Made by a program: the position numbers and the translations under genes | Assembly: GCF_900109545.1 (NCBI RefSeq) | Contig: NZ_FOAP01000004.1 | Span: forward strand, 400,219 to 464,218 | Reading direction: 5' to 3' | DNA: 64,000 bases | Source of the DNA: Stigmatella aurantiaca | GTDB lineage: Bacteria > Myxococcota > Myxococcia > Myxococcales > Myxococcaceae | In this document: piece after piece, positions 26,034 to 35,569 of the stretch | How positions within the stretch are numbered: the stretch's first letter is position 1 | How the letters are laid out: each line of letters opens with the position of its first letter | Notes under the pieces: model-generated | What the model was told of the DNA's origin: nothing | The model's input: the letters and a program-made list of their open reading frames with translations, nothing else | Database searches by the model: none

Positions 26034-29000
26034 ATGAACCTTCTCGCACCCACCATGGAGGCGCCGTCCGGCACGGTCGCCCTCGTCTTCACCGACATTC
26101 AGGGGTCCACCCTGTTGTGGGAGCGGTGCAGCACCGCCATGCGCACGGCGCTGGAATTGCATGACCGGATCCTGCGCACCCTGCTGGCCTCCAGCGGGGG
26201 CTACGAGGTGAAGACGCAGGGCGACTCGTTCATGGTGGCCTTCCCCTCGGCGCTGGAGGCGGTGCGCTGGTGCCTGGAGGTGCAGGAGGTCCTCTTGAGC
26301 GCGCCCTGGCCGCCGGAGCTCCTGGAGGAGCCCGAGGCGGCCGAGGTGATTGGCCCCCACGGGCTGCTGTACCGGGGGTTGCGCGTGCGCATGGGCGTGC
26401 ACGTGGGCGAGCCCGAGCTGCGCATCAACACCCGCACGGGCCAGGTGGACTACATCGGCCGCATGGTGAACGTGGCGGCCCGCGTGGCGGAGGCGGGCCA
26501 CGGCGGGCAGGTGCTGCTCAGCGGCATGGCCTGGGCGCAGGTGGCGGGCATGGTGGACCGCCTGGGGCGGCCCGCGGTGCGCGTGCTGGGCTCGTTCCGG
26601 CTCAAGGGCATTGGCGATCCGCTGCCCCTGCTGGAGGTGCTGCCCCCGTCGCTGGCGGACCGGCGCTTCGAGTCCCTGCGGGTCCAGGAGGCCCGCCGGG
26701 GCAACCTCCCCGAGGAGCCCGGGGACATCATCGGCCGCGAGGAGGAGCTGGAGTGCCTGCGCCTGTGGCTGGTGGAGGGCTGCCGGCTCATCACCATCCT
26801 GGGGCCCGGCGGCATGGGCAAGACGCGGCTGGCCACCCACTTCGGCGGCCTCCAGATGGGGAGCCGGCAGTGGGAGGGCGGCGTCTGGTGGTGTGATTTG
26901 ACCGAGGCGAAGACGCTGGAGGGCTTCTGCCACGCCGTGGGCCAGGCGCTCGGCGTGCAGCTGACCAGCGGCGGCGCGGAGGAGGCCCCGGTGGATCTGC
27001 TGGGCCGCGCGCTGGGAGGCCGGGGCGCGGCCCTGGTCATCCTCGACAACCTGGAGCACCTCACCCAGCTCATGCCCGCGACGCTCCGGCGCTGGCTGGC
27101 GATGGCGCCGCAGGTCCGCTTCCTCGTCACCTCCCAGGAGTCGCTGCGGATGGCGGGCGAGCGCATCCTGGATCTGGCGCCCATGGGGCTGCCCGACTAC
27201 CGGGACACCTCGCTGGAGGCGGTGTCGCGCTCGGACGCGGTGCGCCTGTTCGTGCGGCGGGCCCAGGCGGCCCGGGGCTCCTTCGAGCTGACCGCGGCGG
27301 ATGCCCCCCTGGTGGCGGACATCGTGCGCCGGTTGGACGGCATCGCGCTGGCCATCGAGCTGGCCGCCGCGCGCACGGCCTTGCTGGGCATCCGCCAGCT
27401 CCGGGAGCGCCTCTCGCGGCGCTTCGAGCTGCTCAACAGCGGCATGCGCGACGCGGTGGCGCGGCAGGCCACGTTGCGCGGGGCAATCGACTGGTCGTGG
27501 AGCCTGCTGGACATGACCGAGCAGGTGGTGCTGGCGCAGTGCTCGGTGTTCCGCGGGGGCTTCACCCTGGAGGCCGCCGAGGCGGTCATCGCCCTGCCGC
27601 ATGGCGGGCCTGATGTGCTGGAGGTGGTGCAGGCGCTGCGGTCCAAGTCGCTCCTGCGCTCGGATGCCGCCGAGGGGCTGTCCGGTGAGCTGCGCCTGAG
27701 CATGTACGAGAGCATCCGCGAGTACGCCTCCGCCCGGCTGGACGAGACGGGGCTGGGCGCGGAGCTGGTGTCCCGCCACGCGGAGTACTACCTGTCGCTG
27801 GCCCGGGAGCTCCGGGGCCCCGCGAAGGGCGGGGGCGTGGAGGCCCTGCGCCGGCTGACGCTCGAGCGGGAGAACCTGCTGTCCGTCTGCGACTACGCGT
27901 TCAAGGAAGGGTCTCCCACGCTGGAGTCGGTGCAGCGGGCGCTGGAGGCGCTGGTGCTGCTTGAGCCCGACGTCATCACCCGGGGGCCCCTGGGGCTCAC
28001 GCTGTCGCGGCTGGACAAGGCGCTGGAGCAGGCCGCCACGCTGTCCGGGGAGTGGCTGCTGAGCGCCGAGGCCCTCGCGGTGCGGGGCCGCATCTACCTG
28101 GAGACGGGCCAGATCGAGGCGGCCCGGAGGGATCTCGAGGCGGCACGCAAGCCCTTCCAGCAGCTCGGGGAGGTGGCCCGGGAGAAGCGGCTGCTCGTGG
28201 ATCTGTCGATCGTCGCCCGGCACGAAGGGGACGTGGCCTCCGCGTGGGAGCTGATCCAGGAGGCGCTCCAGCTCCCCTCGGGCGGGGACCGCTGGCTGGA
28301 CGCGTACGCGCTCGGCAACCTGGGCATCACCGAGCAGGTGCGCAGCGGGCCCGAGGCGGCCATCACGCACCTGCACGAGGCGCTGAAGCTGTTCCAGCTC
28401 GTGGGGGACGCGGCCTTCGAGGTGCTGTTCCTCAACAACCTGGCCTCCGCCATTGGCGAGTCCGGCAGGACGATGCAGGCGGTGGGCTTCCTGGAGGAGG
28501 CCTTCGCCAAGGCGCTGGGCTCGGGGAGCCGCGCGGGACAGGCGTTCGCGCGGCTCAACCTGGGCTGCTACCTGCTGGAGGCGGACCAGCCCACCGAGGC
28601 GATTCAGCACCTGGAGGCGGTGGTGGAGCTGGGGCGCCAGCTCGGCCTGCGCATCGTGGAAGGGTGTGCCCGGGGCGAGCTGGGACGGGCATGCCTCAAC
28701 GTGGGGGAGACGGAGAACGCGCGGGCCCACCTGCTCAACGCCACCTCGCTCCTGACGGGCGTGTCCCGGTGGCACGCCCTGCGCTTCTCCCTGCACCTGG
28801 CGGCGGTGCAGGCCGCCCAGGGGCAGTTGCTGGAGGCCCGGCGGGGCTTCGCGGCGCTGGGCGGCACGCAGGAGATCCGCAATGATCCCGTGCTGCGCGA
28901 GCTGGCGGGGCTGCTCTTCGCCACGGTGGCGCTCGCCGAGCTGCGGGCGGTGCCCGGCGGCGGCCTGGAGGCGGAGCAGCGCCGGGCGGACATCCAGCAG

Positions 29001-29132
29001 CGCCTGGACCGGGCCCGGCTGGTGCCCCCGGAGGGGGCCTCCTCGGACCTGCGGGGCTGGTGGAGGTTGCTGGATCGCGAGCTGGGCATGGACGGCCCCA
29101 CGCTCGAGGTGCCCAGCACCCCGTTGGTGTAG
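26034..29132 (+). CDS. Class III adenylate/guanylate cyclase domain + STAND ATPase + TPR protein
   Basis: A 1032-residue signalling protein. Residues 10-205 are a class III nucleotide cyclase domain with the metal aspartates in LVFTDIQGST and TQGDSFMVAF, and YIGRMVNVAARV with the transition-state Asn and Arg. Residues about 235-560 are an NB-ARC/STAND-type P-loop ATPase (IIGREEELECLRLWL, Walker A GPGGMGKT near 258, LVILDNLEHL as Walker B, LDGIALAIELAAAR). The rest (about 600-1000) is helical TPR repeats. There is no C-terminal DNA-binding domain. It should make a cyclic nucleotide in response to a signal sensed by the TPR/STAND part, which is an inference. ATG 26055 is an alternative start. 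Confidence 0.9.
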   Translation: MNLLAPTMEAPSGTVALVFTDIQGSTLLWERCSTAMRTALELHDRILRTLLASSGGYEVKTQGDSFMVAFPSALEAVRWCLEVQEVLLSAPWPPELLEEPEAAEVIGPHGLLYRGLRVRMGVHVGEPELRINTRTGQVDYIGRMVNVAARVAEAGHGGQVLLSGMAWAQVAGMVDRLGRPAVRVLGSFRLKGIGDPLPLLEVLPPSLADRRFESLRVQEARRGNLPEEPGDIIGREEELECLRLWLVEGCRLITILGPGGMGKTRLATHFGGLQMGSRQWEGGVWWCDLTEAKTLEGFCHAVGQALGVQLTSGGAEEAPVDLLGRALGGRGAALVILDNLEHLTQLMPATLRRWLAMAPQVRFLVTSQESLRMAGERILDLAPMGLPDYRDTSLEAVSRSDAVRLFVRRAQAARGSFELTAADAPLVADIVRRLDGIALAIELAAARTALLGIRQLRERLSRRFELLNSGMRDAVARQATLRGAIDWSWSLLDMTEQVVLAQCSVFRGGFTLEAAEAVIALPHGGPDVLEVVQALRSKSLLRSDAAEGLSGELRLSMYESIREYASARLDETGLGAELVSRHAEYYLSLARELRGPAKGGGVEALRRLTLERENLLSVCDYAFKEGSPTLESVQRALEALVLLEPDVITRGPLGLTLSRLDKALEQAATLSGEWLLSAEALAVRGRIYLETGQIEAARRDLEAARKPFQQLGEVAREKRLLVDLSIVARHEGDVASAWELIQEALQLPSGGDRWLDAYALGNLGITEQVRSGPEAAITHLHEALKLFQLVGDAAFEVLFLNNLASAIGESGRTMQAVGFLEEAFAKALGSGSRAGQAFARLNLGCYLLEADQPTEAIQHLEAVVELGRQLGLRIVEGCARGELGRACLNVGETENARAHLLNATSLLTGVSRWHALRFSLHLAAVQAAQGQLLEARRGFAALGGTQEIRNDPVLRELAGLLFATVALAELRAVPGGGLEAEQRRADIQQRLDRARLVPPEGASSDLRGWWRLLDRELGMDGPTLEVPSTPLV

Positions 29133-29136
29133 CGGC

Positions 29137-29727
29137 CTACAGGAAGAGCGTGGGATCGAACTCGTCCACGCGCACCGGCAGCAGCCGGGGCAGCGGACGC
29201 TGGAACACCTTGGCGTTCAGCTCCAGGTCGATGATCTCCAGGCCCAGGGGGGTGAGCTCCCGGAACCGCGAGCTGACGTGCTCGCGCAGCCCCAGAATGG
29301 CCACCTGCCGCTTCTCCTCGAGCAGGGGCTTCAGGGCCGCGGCGAAGTCCGCGCCATCGTGGCTGGCGAGCGCGACGGCGGCCCCGGGGCGCTGGGTGCG
29401 GATGGTCTCCAGCAGCTTGAGGATGCCCAGGTCGACGACCTTCTGGTCGCTCCGGCCGTGTAGGAGCGCCACCTCGCACCCGGCGGACTTCAGCGCGCGG
29501 ACGAAGCCGATCATCGCGTCCGGCAGTTGCTCGCCGCGGGCGTTGAGCACCACCACGCAGCGCACGGGGGTGGGGAAGTGACTCTCACAGAAGGACACCA
29601 GCCGGTCGAACTGCACCCGGTCCTGGGGTTCAGGCTTGCGTCCCACGACATTGGAGACCGCCCAATCGACGTTTTCGGCGTCGATGAGCACGTAGGAAGC
29701 AGCTTGGGGACGTCCGGAGGGAAGCAT
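29137..29727 (-). CDS. NYN-domain (PIN-like) putative ribonuclease
   Basis: A 196-residue NYN-domain protein of the LabA/Limkain type, related to PIN nucleases. It shows YVLIDAENVDW with the first acidic pair, GCEVALLHGRSDQKVVDLGI with the middle D residues, and VALASHDGADFAAAL with the last D cluster, the usual metal-binding triad of this fold. It should act on RNA in the cytoplasm; the target is unknown. It sits between the cyclase gene (convergent, 4 bp) and mutS2 (same strand, 86 bp upstream). Confidence 0.85.
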   Translation of the reverse strand: MLPSGRPQAASYVLIDAENVDWAVSNVVGRKPEPQDRVQFDRLVSFCESHFPTPVRCVVVLNARGEQLPDAMIGFVRALKSAGCEVALLHGRSDQKVVDLGILKLLETIRTQRPGAAVALASHDGADFAAALKPLLEEKRQVAILGLREHVSSRFRELTPLGLEIIDLELNAKVFQRPLPRLLPVRVDEFDPTLFL

Positions 29728-29813
29728 GGACGGGGACCATACCCGGAGCGGCTACCGCGTCCGGTCCTTTTTGAAGCCCGGAGGGTGCGGATGCACCCTG
29801 GGTATGTCCCAAA

Positions 29814-32213
29814 TCATGCCCTCAGCGCGACGACGGTGACGCCGTCACCGCCTTCGTGGCTCTCCCCGGGCCGGAACATGCGGACGTAGGGCGAGTTCGT
29901 CAGGTAGTCGCGGATGGCCTGCTTGAGGGCGCCGGTGCCGTGGCCGTGGATGATGAGGGCCGCTTCCTCGCCGCTGCGCATGCCCTGGTCGAAGAAGCGC
30001 TCCATCTCCGCCAGTGCATCATCGGCCCGCATGCCCCGCACATCGCAGCGGAAGTTCGTCGCCTGCACCTCGGCGGCGGCGGCCGCGGAGGCCTTCTTCA
30101 GCGCGGCTTCCTGGCGGTTGCGCTCCGGAAACCTCTGCTGGGGCTTCGCCGTGCGGGAGCCGGACAGCTCCGAGGTGGGCACGCGCATCTTCAGGATGCC
30201 CGCGGCCACCAGGGCCTCATCCCCGTTCAGCTCGAGGATCTCCACGTCCTTGTCGAACCCGGAGTGCCGCACCCAGGCGCCCACCTTGAGCGTCGGCGGG
30301 GCCGGGGCCACCACCTGGTACAGCTCCGCCCGGGCCTCCTTGGCGCGCTTGCCGGCCTCCTCGGCCCGCTGCTGCAACGCCACGCGCGCCTCCTGGGCCG
30401 CCTTCTCGTTGGACTGTGCCCGCAGCTTCACCAGCAGCTCGCGCACCTCGGCCGCCGCGTGCTCGCTGGCTGCCTCGACGTCCTCGTTGAAGCGCATCAT
30501 CTTCTCTTTGCGATCGCGCTCGAAGGCCTGCTTCTGCGCCTCCAGCTCCTTGCGCAGCTTCTCGGCCGCCTCGGCCGCCACCTTCGCCCGGTCCAGCTCC
30601 TCGTTGAGCTTGCGCCGCTCCTCCTCGGCCGCCGCCAGGGCCTTGGCCAGCGGGCCGCCCGCGTTGAGGGACAAGTCCCGGGCGCGCTGGCAGATGCGCT
30701 CGGGCAGGCCCATGCGCGCCGCCACGTCGATCGCCGAGGAGGCCCCCGACGCGCCGAGCTGCAGCCGGTACGTGGGCGCCATCCGCTTCGAATCGAAGCC
30801 CACGCGCGCGTTGAGGAAGCGCGGGTCCATGTGCGCCAGGGCCTTGAGCTCCTCCAGGTGCGTCGTCACCAGCACCACCGCGCCCTTGTCCAGCAGCTCC
30901 TCCAGCACGGCGATGGCGATGGCCGCGCCCTCGCGCGGATCCGTGTCCGCGGCGATCTCGTCGATGAGGACCAGCGAGTCCTTGCCCACCGCCGCGGCGA
31001 TGTCGCGCAGCATCGCCACGTGCGCGCTGAACGTGGAGAGGCCCTGGGACAGGTCCTGCGCGTCGCCCACCGTGGAGTGCACCGAGCGGGAGAGCGGCAT
31101 CCGCGAGCCCTCGGCCACGGGGATGGGCAGGCCGCAGCGCAGCATCAGCGAGCACAGGCCCACGGCCGTCAGGGTGACCGTCTTGCCGCCCGCGTTGGGA
31201 CCGGAGATCACCAGGGCCCGGGCCTGGCCGGAGAGCACCACGTCATTGGGCACCACCTCCGTGCCCTTGAGCGCCAGCAGGGGGTGGCGCACCAGCCGCA
31301 GCGCCATCTCCTCCACGCCCGTGAACACCGGGGTGTGCGCGTCCAGGTCCGCGGCGAGCAGGGCCACCGCCTCGGCCTCGTCCAGCACCGCCACCGCGTC
31401 CAGGCCGTCCTGGACCCGGGTGGCTTCCTTGCCGAGCTGGTTGGACAGATCCTGGAGGATGCGCCGCTCCTCCTCGGCCACCACCGACTGGGCAATGGCC
31501 AGGTCGTTGCCCAGGCTCACCATGGCCTGGGGCTCGATGAAGAGCGTCTGGCCCGTCTGGCTCGCGTTGTGGACGATGCCGGGCACCTCGCCGCGGTAGT
31601 TGGACACCACGGGCACCACGTACCGGCCGTTGCGCAGCGTGTAGTAGTTCTCGCGCAGCTTCGGCAGGAAGGCCTCGTCGTGCAGCAGCTCGTCCAACCG
31701 GCTCTTGATGCGCCGGTGCAGGCCGCTGGCCCGGTCCCGGGCCTCCTTCAGGTCCGGACTGGCCCGGTCGGAGATCGTCCCGTCGGGCTCGAAGCTGCGG
31801 TCGATGCGGGAGGCCAGCGCCTCCAGCATGGGCAGCCGGCGGCCGAGGGTGGCCAGGATGGGAACCGCGTCCTCACGCTCCTCCAGCGCATCGCGGGTGC
31901 GGGCGAAGGCGTACAGGAGCTGGGCGGCGGCGATGAGATCCCTCGGCTCCAGCATTCCACCCTTGGAGGCCCGGTTGACCGCCTCCCTCAGGTCGCTGAC
32001 GCCTCCCAGGGGGAGGGAGAACTGCTCCTGGGCCAGGCGGCGGGCTTCCGCCACGAGCGCCAGGGCTTCCGCGACGCGCTCCTCGGTGTCCAGGAAAGGG
32101 CGGGCCAGGGCGCGCTCTTTGCCGGGCGTGGTCCGGCAGCGGTGGGCCAGGGCGCGGAGCACCTCCGCGAAGCCAAGATCCTCGAGTGTTCTTTGGGCAA
32201 TCTGCACGGACAT
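29814..32213 (-). CDS. mutS2: Endonuclease MutS2
   Basis: A 799-residue MutS2, an ATPase/nuclease involved in suppressing recombination and in ribosome-collision rescue in other bacteria. The order is an N-terminal clamp region, ATPase with Walker A GPNAGGKT and LVLIDEIAADTDPREG, a long coiled coil (about 520-640, EEERRKLNEELDRAK), a KOW-like segment (LKVGAWVRHSGFDKDVEI) and the C-terminal Smr nuclease domain (DVRGMRADDAL, LIIHGHGTGALK). ATG 32213 puts the start at the conserved RTLEDLGF segment; ATGs at 32222 and 32243 are also in frame. It is divergent from the TPR lipoprotein-like gene. Confidence 0.95.
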   Translation of the reverse strand: MSVQIAQRTLEDLGFAEVLRALAHRCRTTPGKERALARPFLDTEERVAEALALVAEARRLAQEQFSLPLGGVSDLREAVNRASKGGMLEPRDLIAAAQLLYAFARTRDALEEREDAVPILATLGRRLPMLEALASRIDRSFEPDGTISDRASPDLKEARDRASGLHRRIKSRLDELLHDEAFLPKLRENYYTLRNGRYVVPVVSNYRGEVPGIVHNASQTGQTLFIEPQAMVSLGNDLAIAQSVVAEEERRILQDLSNQLGKEATRVQDGLDAVAVLDEAEAVALLAADLDAHTPVFTGVEEMALRLVRHPLLALKGTEVVPNDVVLSGQARALVISGPNAGGKTVTLTAVGLCSLMLRCGLPIPVAEGSRMPLSRSVHSTVGDAQDLSQGLSTFSAHVAMLRDIAAAVGKDSLVLIDEIAADTDPREGAAIAIAVLEELLDKGAVVLVTTHLEELKALAHMDPRFLNARVGFDSKRMAPTYRLQLGASGASSAIDVAARMGLPERICQRARDLSLNAGGPLAKALAAAEEERRKLNEELDRAKVAAEAAEKLRKELEAQKQAFERDRKEKMMRFNEDVEAASEHAAAEVRELLVKLRAQSNEKAAQEARVALQQRAEEAGKRAKEARAELYQVVAPAPPTLKVGAWVRHSGFDKDVEILELNGDEALVAAGILKMRVPTSELSGSRTAKPQQRFPERNRQEAALKKASAAAAAEVQATNFRCDVRGMRADDALAEMERFFDQGMRSGEEAALIIHGHGTGALKQAIRDYLTNSPYVRMFRPGESHEGGDGVTVVALRA

Positions 32214-32285
32214 GGGTTTCATTCGTGGCCACGTGGCCGTCAAGGGATGATTGAGGGGCGGGGCCCACTCTGTTATCAGCCGTCC

Positions 32286-32981
32286 ATGGTGTGGCTCCTC
32301 CTGGCCGGCATTCTCGCGGGTGCCTCGGACGTGCCCGCGAACAGGGGCCTGACGGAGGCCCTCGCCCGGGAAGAGGCGGGGGACTCCGCCGGGGCGCTGG
32401 CGGCTTTGGAGGCCCTCATCCTTAACGCCCCACGCTGGGAGCTGCCCAGGCTAGAGGCCGCGCGGTTGCTGCTCAAGCTGGGAGGCGGGCTGGACCGGGC
32501 GGAAGCCCACCTGGACGCCGTGGCCGCCCTGGCGCCCGAAAACCCCCGGAGCCACTACCTGCGAGGCCTGCTGTGGGAGGAGCGTGGACAGCCCCTGCGT
32601 GCCGCGAAGTCCTATGAGGAGGCGCTGCGCTACCGCCCCTCTTATGAGGATGCCCGGTTCCGGGTGGCGGGCCTCTGGTTCGCCCAGGGGGACTTGCTCA
32701 AGGCGGAGATGCACTACCGCCTGCTCCTCAAGGCCCGGCCGGAGTGGGTGCAGGTGCGCATCCTCATGTCCCAGGTGCTGGAAGGGCAGGGGCGGTGGGA
32801 GGACGCGGAGCGCGAGCTGGAGGCGGCCCGCCAGTTCCAGCCGGACAGCGTTCCGCTGAAGCGGCGGCTGGCGGAGCTCTACGAGCGGACAGGCAGGCCC
32901 AAGCTCGCCGAGAAACTGCGCGCCTCGCTCACGCCGCCGCCCGCGAAGCGCATGCGCCCCTTGAAGCCCTCCCGGCGCTAG
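32286..32981 (+). CDS. TPR-repeat protein, probably exported
   Basis: A 231-residue protein with a short N-terminal hydrophobic signal (VWLLLAGILAGAS) followed by about five TPR units (for example AEAHLDAVAALAPENP, AAKSYEEALRYRPSYEDA, AERELEAARQFQPDSVP). The C-terminus is basic and Pro-rich. Role unknown; TPR proteins act as scaffolds. ATG 32286 was chosen because the signal peptide begins there, although the frame is open much further upstream as antisense of mutS2. The cyclase gene follows immediately. Confidence 0.8.
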   Translation: MVWLLLAGILAGASDVPANRGLTEALAREEAGDSAGALAALEALILNAPRWELPRLEAARLLLKLGGGLDRAEAHLDAVAALAPENPRSHYLRGLLWEERGQPLRAAKSYEEALRYRPSYEDARFRVAGLWFAQGDLLKAEMHYRLLLKARPEWVQVRILMSQVLEGQGRWEDAERELEAARQFQPDSVPLKRRLAELYERTGRPKLAEKLRASLTPPPAKRMRPLKPSRR

Positions 32982-33042
32982 TTCCATGGGCCAGGCCCAC
33001 GGCGATTGCGCTGGGGACTCAGCCGCATACACTGCGCGTGCT

Positions 33043-34344
33043 TTGAAGACCGCCAACCTCGCCATTGTCTTCACCGACATCAAGGGCTTCACCGAGCGCA
33101 CCAGCCGGCAGACCCACGAGCAGAACCAGCGCCTGCTCCAGACGCACAACGCGCTGTTGGCGCCACTCTTCAAGGCCTTCGGGGGCCGCATCCTCAAGTC
33201 CATTGGCGATGCGTTCCTGGTCACCTTCGAGTCCCCCACCCAGGCGGTGCTCAGCGGCATCGCCATCCAGGACCGGCTCTGGCACTACAACCTCTCGGCC
33301 GAGGAGGACTCGCGGCTCCACGTGCGCGTGGCCGTCAACGTCGGGGAAGTGCGCGTCGAGTCCAGTGATGTCTTCGGCGAGCCGGTGAACATTGCCGCGC
33401 GCGTGGAGGGCATCACCGAGGCCGGGGAGGTGTTCTTCACGGAGGCCGTCTACCTGGCGATGAACAAGGCGGAGGTGCCCTCCCAGGAGGTGGGCACCTA
33501 CGAGCTCAAGGGCATTCCCGGGAAGATTCGCATCTTTCGTGTGCCCAAGGCGCCCTACCGCGTGGAGGCGCCGCTGCTGCCCGCCCCGCCTCCCGTGGAG
33601 CCCGCGGTGGAGGGGCCTCCCTTTGGCAACATCGCGCTCTCCCGGGTCCCGGAGACAGGCCCGGGGCAAGAGCTGGCGGCCACCGCCGCGGCGCTGGGCC
33701 AACATGCCGCGGCGCTGGGAGGCCGCGCGAAGAGCCTGGGCGGCCAGATCCTGGAAGGCGCGTCCCGGAGCTTCTCGCCCCTCAAGGCCCGCCTGAACCC
33801 GGAGGGAAAGCTCCAGCTTCCTGCCGGGCTCACCCGGCGGCGCCTGGCCCTGGGGCTGGGGGGGCTGGCGGTGGTGCTGGGCGTGGGGGTGGTGGCCTTC
33901 CGGGGCAGTGCCGCGGAGCGGGCCATCTCCGACTTCGAGTCCGCGGCGCCCTCGGAGCGCAACGCCCTGGAAGTCAAAGCCCGCAAGCTCATTGAACAGG
34001 AGAAGAACGCCGGGGTGCAGAGCTATCTGTACGGGCGCCTGGAGGAGGCGGACGGCTCCTGGGATGGCGCCCTCCGGCGCTACCGGACGGCCATCAAGGC
34101 GGGCGAGGGCGATGCCGAGGACCGGCTCATCGGCTTGATGGAGCACCCCAAGTGCGCCGTGCGCACGGCGGCGGCGGAGATGGCCGGAGAGCTTCGGTTG
34201 AGCAGCGCACGGAGCGCGTTGAAGTCGCTGGCGGCCTCGGGCGGACCGGACGACAAGGGCGGCTCCGGGGCCTTGGGCCGTTTGTTCAACTGTGATTCCC
34301 GGCGCGCCGCGAAGAGCGCGCTGGAGCGCCTGAAGGATGGCTGA
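33043..34344 (+). CDS. Class III adenylate/guanylate cyclase with membrane segment and helical repeat tail
   Basis: A 433-residue protein with an N-terminal class III cyclase domain (AIVFTDIKGFTERT, LKSIGDAFLVTF, FGEPVNIAARVEG), so both metal aspartates and the Asn/Arg pair are present. A Pro-rich linker follows (about 175-265), then one membrane helix (about 280-298, LALGLGGLAVVLGVGVVAF) and a helical C-terminal domain of about 140 residues that may sense or bind partners. The topology, catalytic domain before the helix, is unusual and would place the tail in the periplasm. The start is TTG 33043 (then Lys-Thr-Ala), since the cyclase fold begins right there; ATG 32986 gives 19 unconserved residues more. 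Confidence 0.85.
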   Translation: MKTANLAIVFTDIKGFTERTSRQTHEQNQRLLQTHNALLAPLFKAFGGRILKSIGDAFLVTFESPTQAVLSGIAIQDRLWHYNLSAEEDSRLHVRVAVNVGEVRVESSDVFGEPVNIAARVEGITEAGEVFFTEAVYLAMNKAEVPSQEVGTYELKGIPGKIRIFRVPKAPYRVEAPLLPAPPPVEPAVEGPPFGNIALSRVPETGPGQELAATAAALGQHAAALGGRAKSLGGQILEGASRSFSPLKARLNPEGKLQLPAGLTRRRLALGLGGLAVVLGVGVVAFRGSAAERAISDFESAAPSERNALEVKARKLIEQEKNAGVQSYLYGRLEEADGSWDGALRRYRTAIKAGEGDAEDRLIGLMEHPKCAVRTAAAEMAGELRLSSARSALKSLAASGGPDDKGGSGALGRLFNCDSRRAAKSALERLKDG

Positions 34345-34374
34345 GGCAGTCCTTCCGGGAGGAAGAGGGCAACC

Positions 34375-35556
34375 GTGACGAAGGTGAAGACGGGACTGGA
34401 CGTGTGGGTGGCGCAGGGGTTCTCCGCGCTCAAGGGGCGGCGCGTGGGGGCCATCGTGAACCCCACGAGCGTGGACTCACGCTTCCTCCACCTCGCGGAC
34501 CTGCTGGGGCAAGCCTCCGGGGTGACGCTGGCGGCGCTCTTCGGTCCCGAGCACGGCATCCGCGGCGAGGCCCAGTACATGGTGGCGGTGGGCGAGGCGA
34601 AGGACCGCAAGACGGGCGTCCCCGTGCACAGCCTCTACGGCTCGACCTTCGAGTCGCTGTCCCCGCGCCCGGAGTGGCTCACGGGCCTGGATGCCCTCGT
34701 CTTTGACATCCAGGATGTGGGCAGCCGCTACTACACCTACGTCTACACCATGGCCCTGGCGATGAAGGTGGCGGCCCAGGCGCGCGTGCCCTTCTACGTG
34801 CTGGACCGGCCCAACCCGCTGGGCGGCGTGGCCATCGAAGGCAACCTCGTGGGCGAGGGCTACCGCTCCTTCGTGGGGCTCTACCCGCTGCCCAACCGCC
34901 ACGGCATGACGGCGGGGGAGCTGGCGCGGCTCTTCAACGCGGAGTTCGGCATCGGCTGCGAGCTGACGGTGGTGCCGTGCGAGGGCTGGCGCCGCGAGAT
35001 GTACTGGTCCGACACGGGGCTGCCCTTCCTGCCGCCCTCGCCCAACATGCCCACCCCCGACACGGCGCTCGTCTACCCGGGCATGTGCCTGGGCGAGGGC
35101 ACCAACGTCTCCGAAGGCCGGGGCACGTGCCGGCCCTTCGAGCAGTTCGGCGCGCCGTGGCTGGACGCGGAGGCGCTGGTGGCCCGCCTGGAGAAGGAGC
35201 GCCTGCCGGGCGTGGCCTTCCGGCCCGTGGGCTTCACCCCCACCTTCGACAAGTTCCGGGGCGAGTCCTGCAACGGCGCCTTCATCCACGTCACGGACCG
35301 GGCCACCTTCCAGCCCCTGCGCACGGGCATCGCCATCTTCCAGGCGGTGCGCGAGGTGAGTGGCGGCCAGTTCGCCTGGCGGGCGGATGCCTACGAGTTC
35401 GTGGAGGATGTGCCCGCGTTCGACTTGCTCTGCGGCACGGATCAGGTGCGCCGGGGCATCGAGGAGGGCTGGCCCCTGAGCAAGCTTCTGGAGGGCTTCT
35501 CCGCCCAGGCCGAGCGCTTCAAACAGCAACGCGCCCCCTACTTGCTGTACACTTGA
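34375..35556 (+). CDS. DUF1343 / NamZ-type exo-beta-N-acetylmuramidase
   Basis: A 393-residue DUF1343 protein; the characterised member is the Bacillus exo-N-acetylmuramidase NamZ (family GH171), which removes terminal MurNAc from peptidoglycan fragments. Family landmarks are GAIVNPTSV, FGPEHGIRGEAQ, DVGSRYYTYVYT, the VLDRPNPLGG block, PLPNRHGMTAGELA and PSPNMPTPDTALVYPGMCL. No signal peptide is seen, so action on imported fragments in the cytoplasm is possible. The start is GTG 34375. It is followed at 13 bp by the phosphoesterase-like gene and then nadD, an apparent operon with no obvious common pathway. Confidence 0.88.
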   Translation: MTKVKTGLDVWVAQGFSALKGRRVGAIVNPTSVDSRFLHLADLLGQASGVTLAALFGPEHGIRGEAQYMVAVGEAKDRKTGVPVHSLYGSTFESLSPRPEWLTGLDALVFDIQDVGSRYYTYVYTMALAMKVAAQARVPFYVLDRPNPLGGVAIEGNLVGEGYRSFVGLYPLPNRHGMTAGELARLFNAEFGIGCELTVVPCEGWRREMYWSDTGLPFLPPSPNMPTPDTALVYPGMCLGEGTNVSEGRGTCRPFEQFGAPWLDAEALVARLEKERLPGVAFRPVGFTPTFDKFRGESCNGAFIHVTDRATFQPLRTGIAIFQAVREVSGGQFAWRADAYEFVEDVPAFDLLCGTDQVRRGIEEGWPLSKLLEGFSAQAERFKQQRAPYLLYT

Positions 35557-35569
35557 GCGGGATTCTTCC

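Noticed and set aside
25116..28796. 1226-codon open frame on the minus strand
   Set aside because: It is antisense to the NGLSA gene region and to the cyclase-ATPase gene. Its translation is rich in Arg, His, Gln and Pro with no domain, as expected for a GC-rich shadow frame.
29856..32285. Long open frame on the plus strand leading into the TPR gene
   Set aside because: This part is antisense to mutS2. Only the part from ATG 32286, with a signal peptide and TPR repeats, is a gene.
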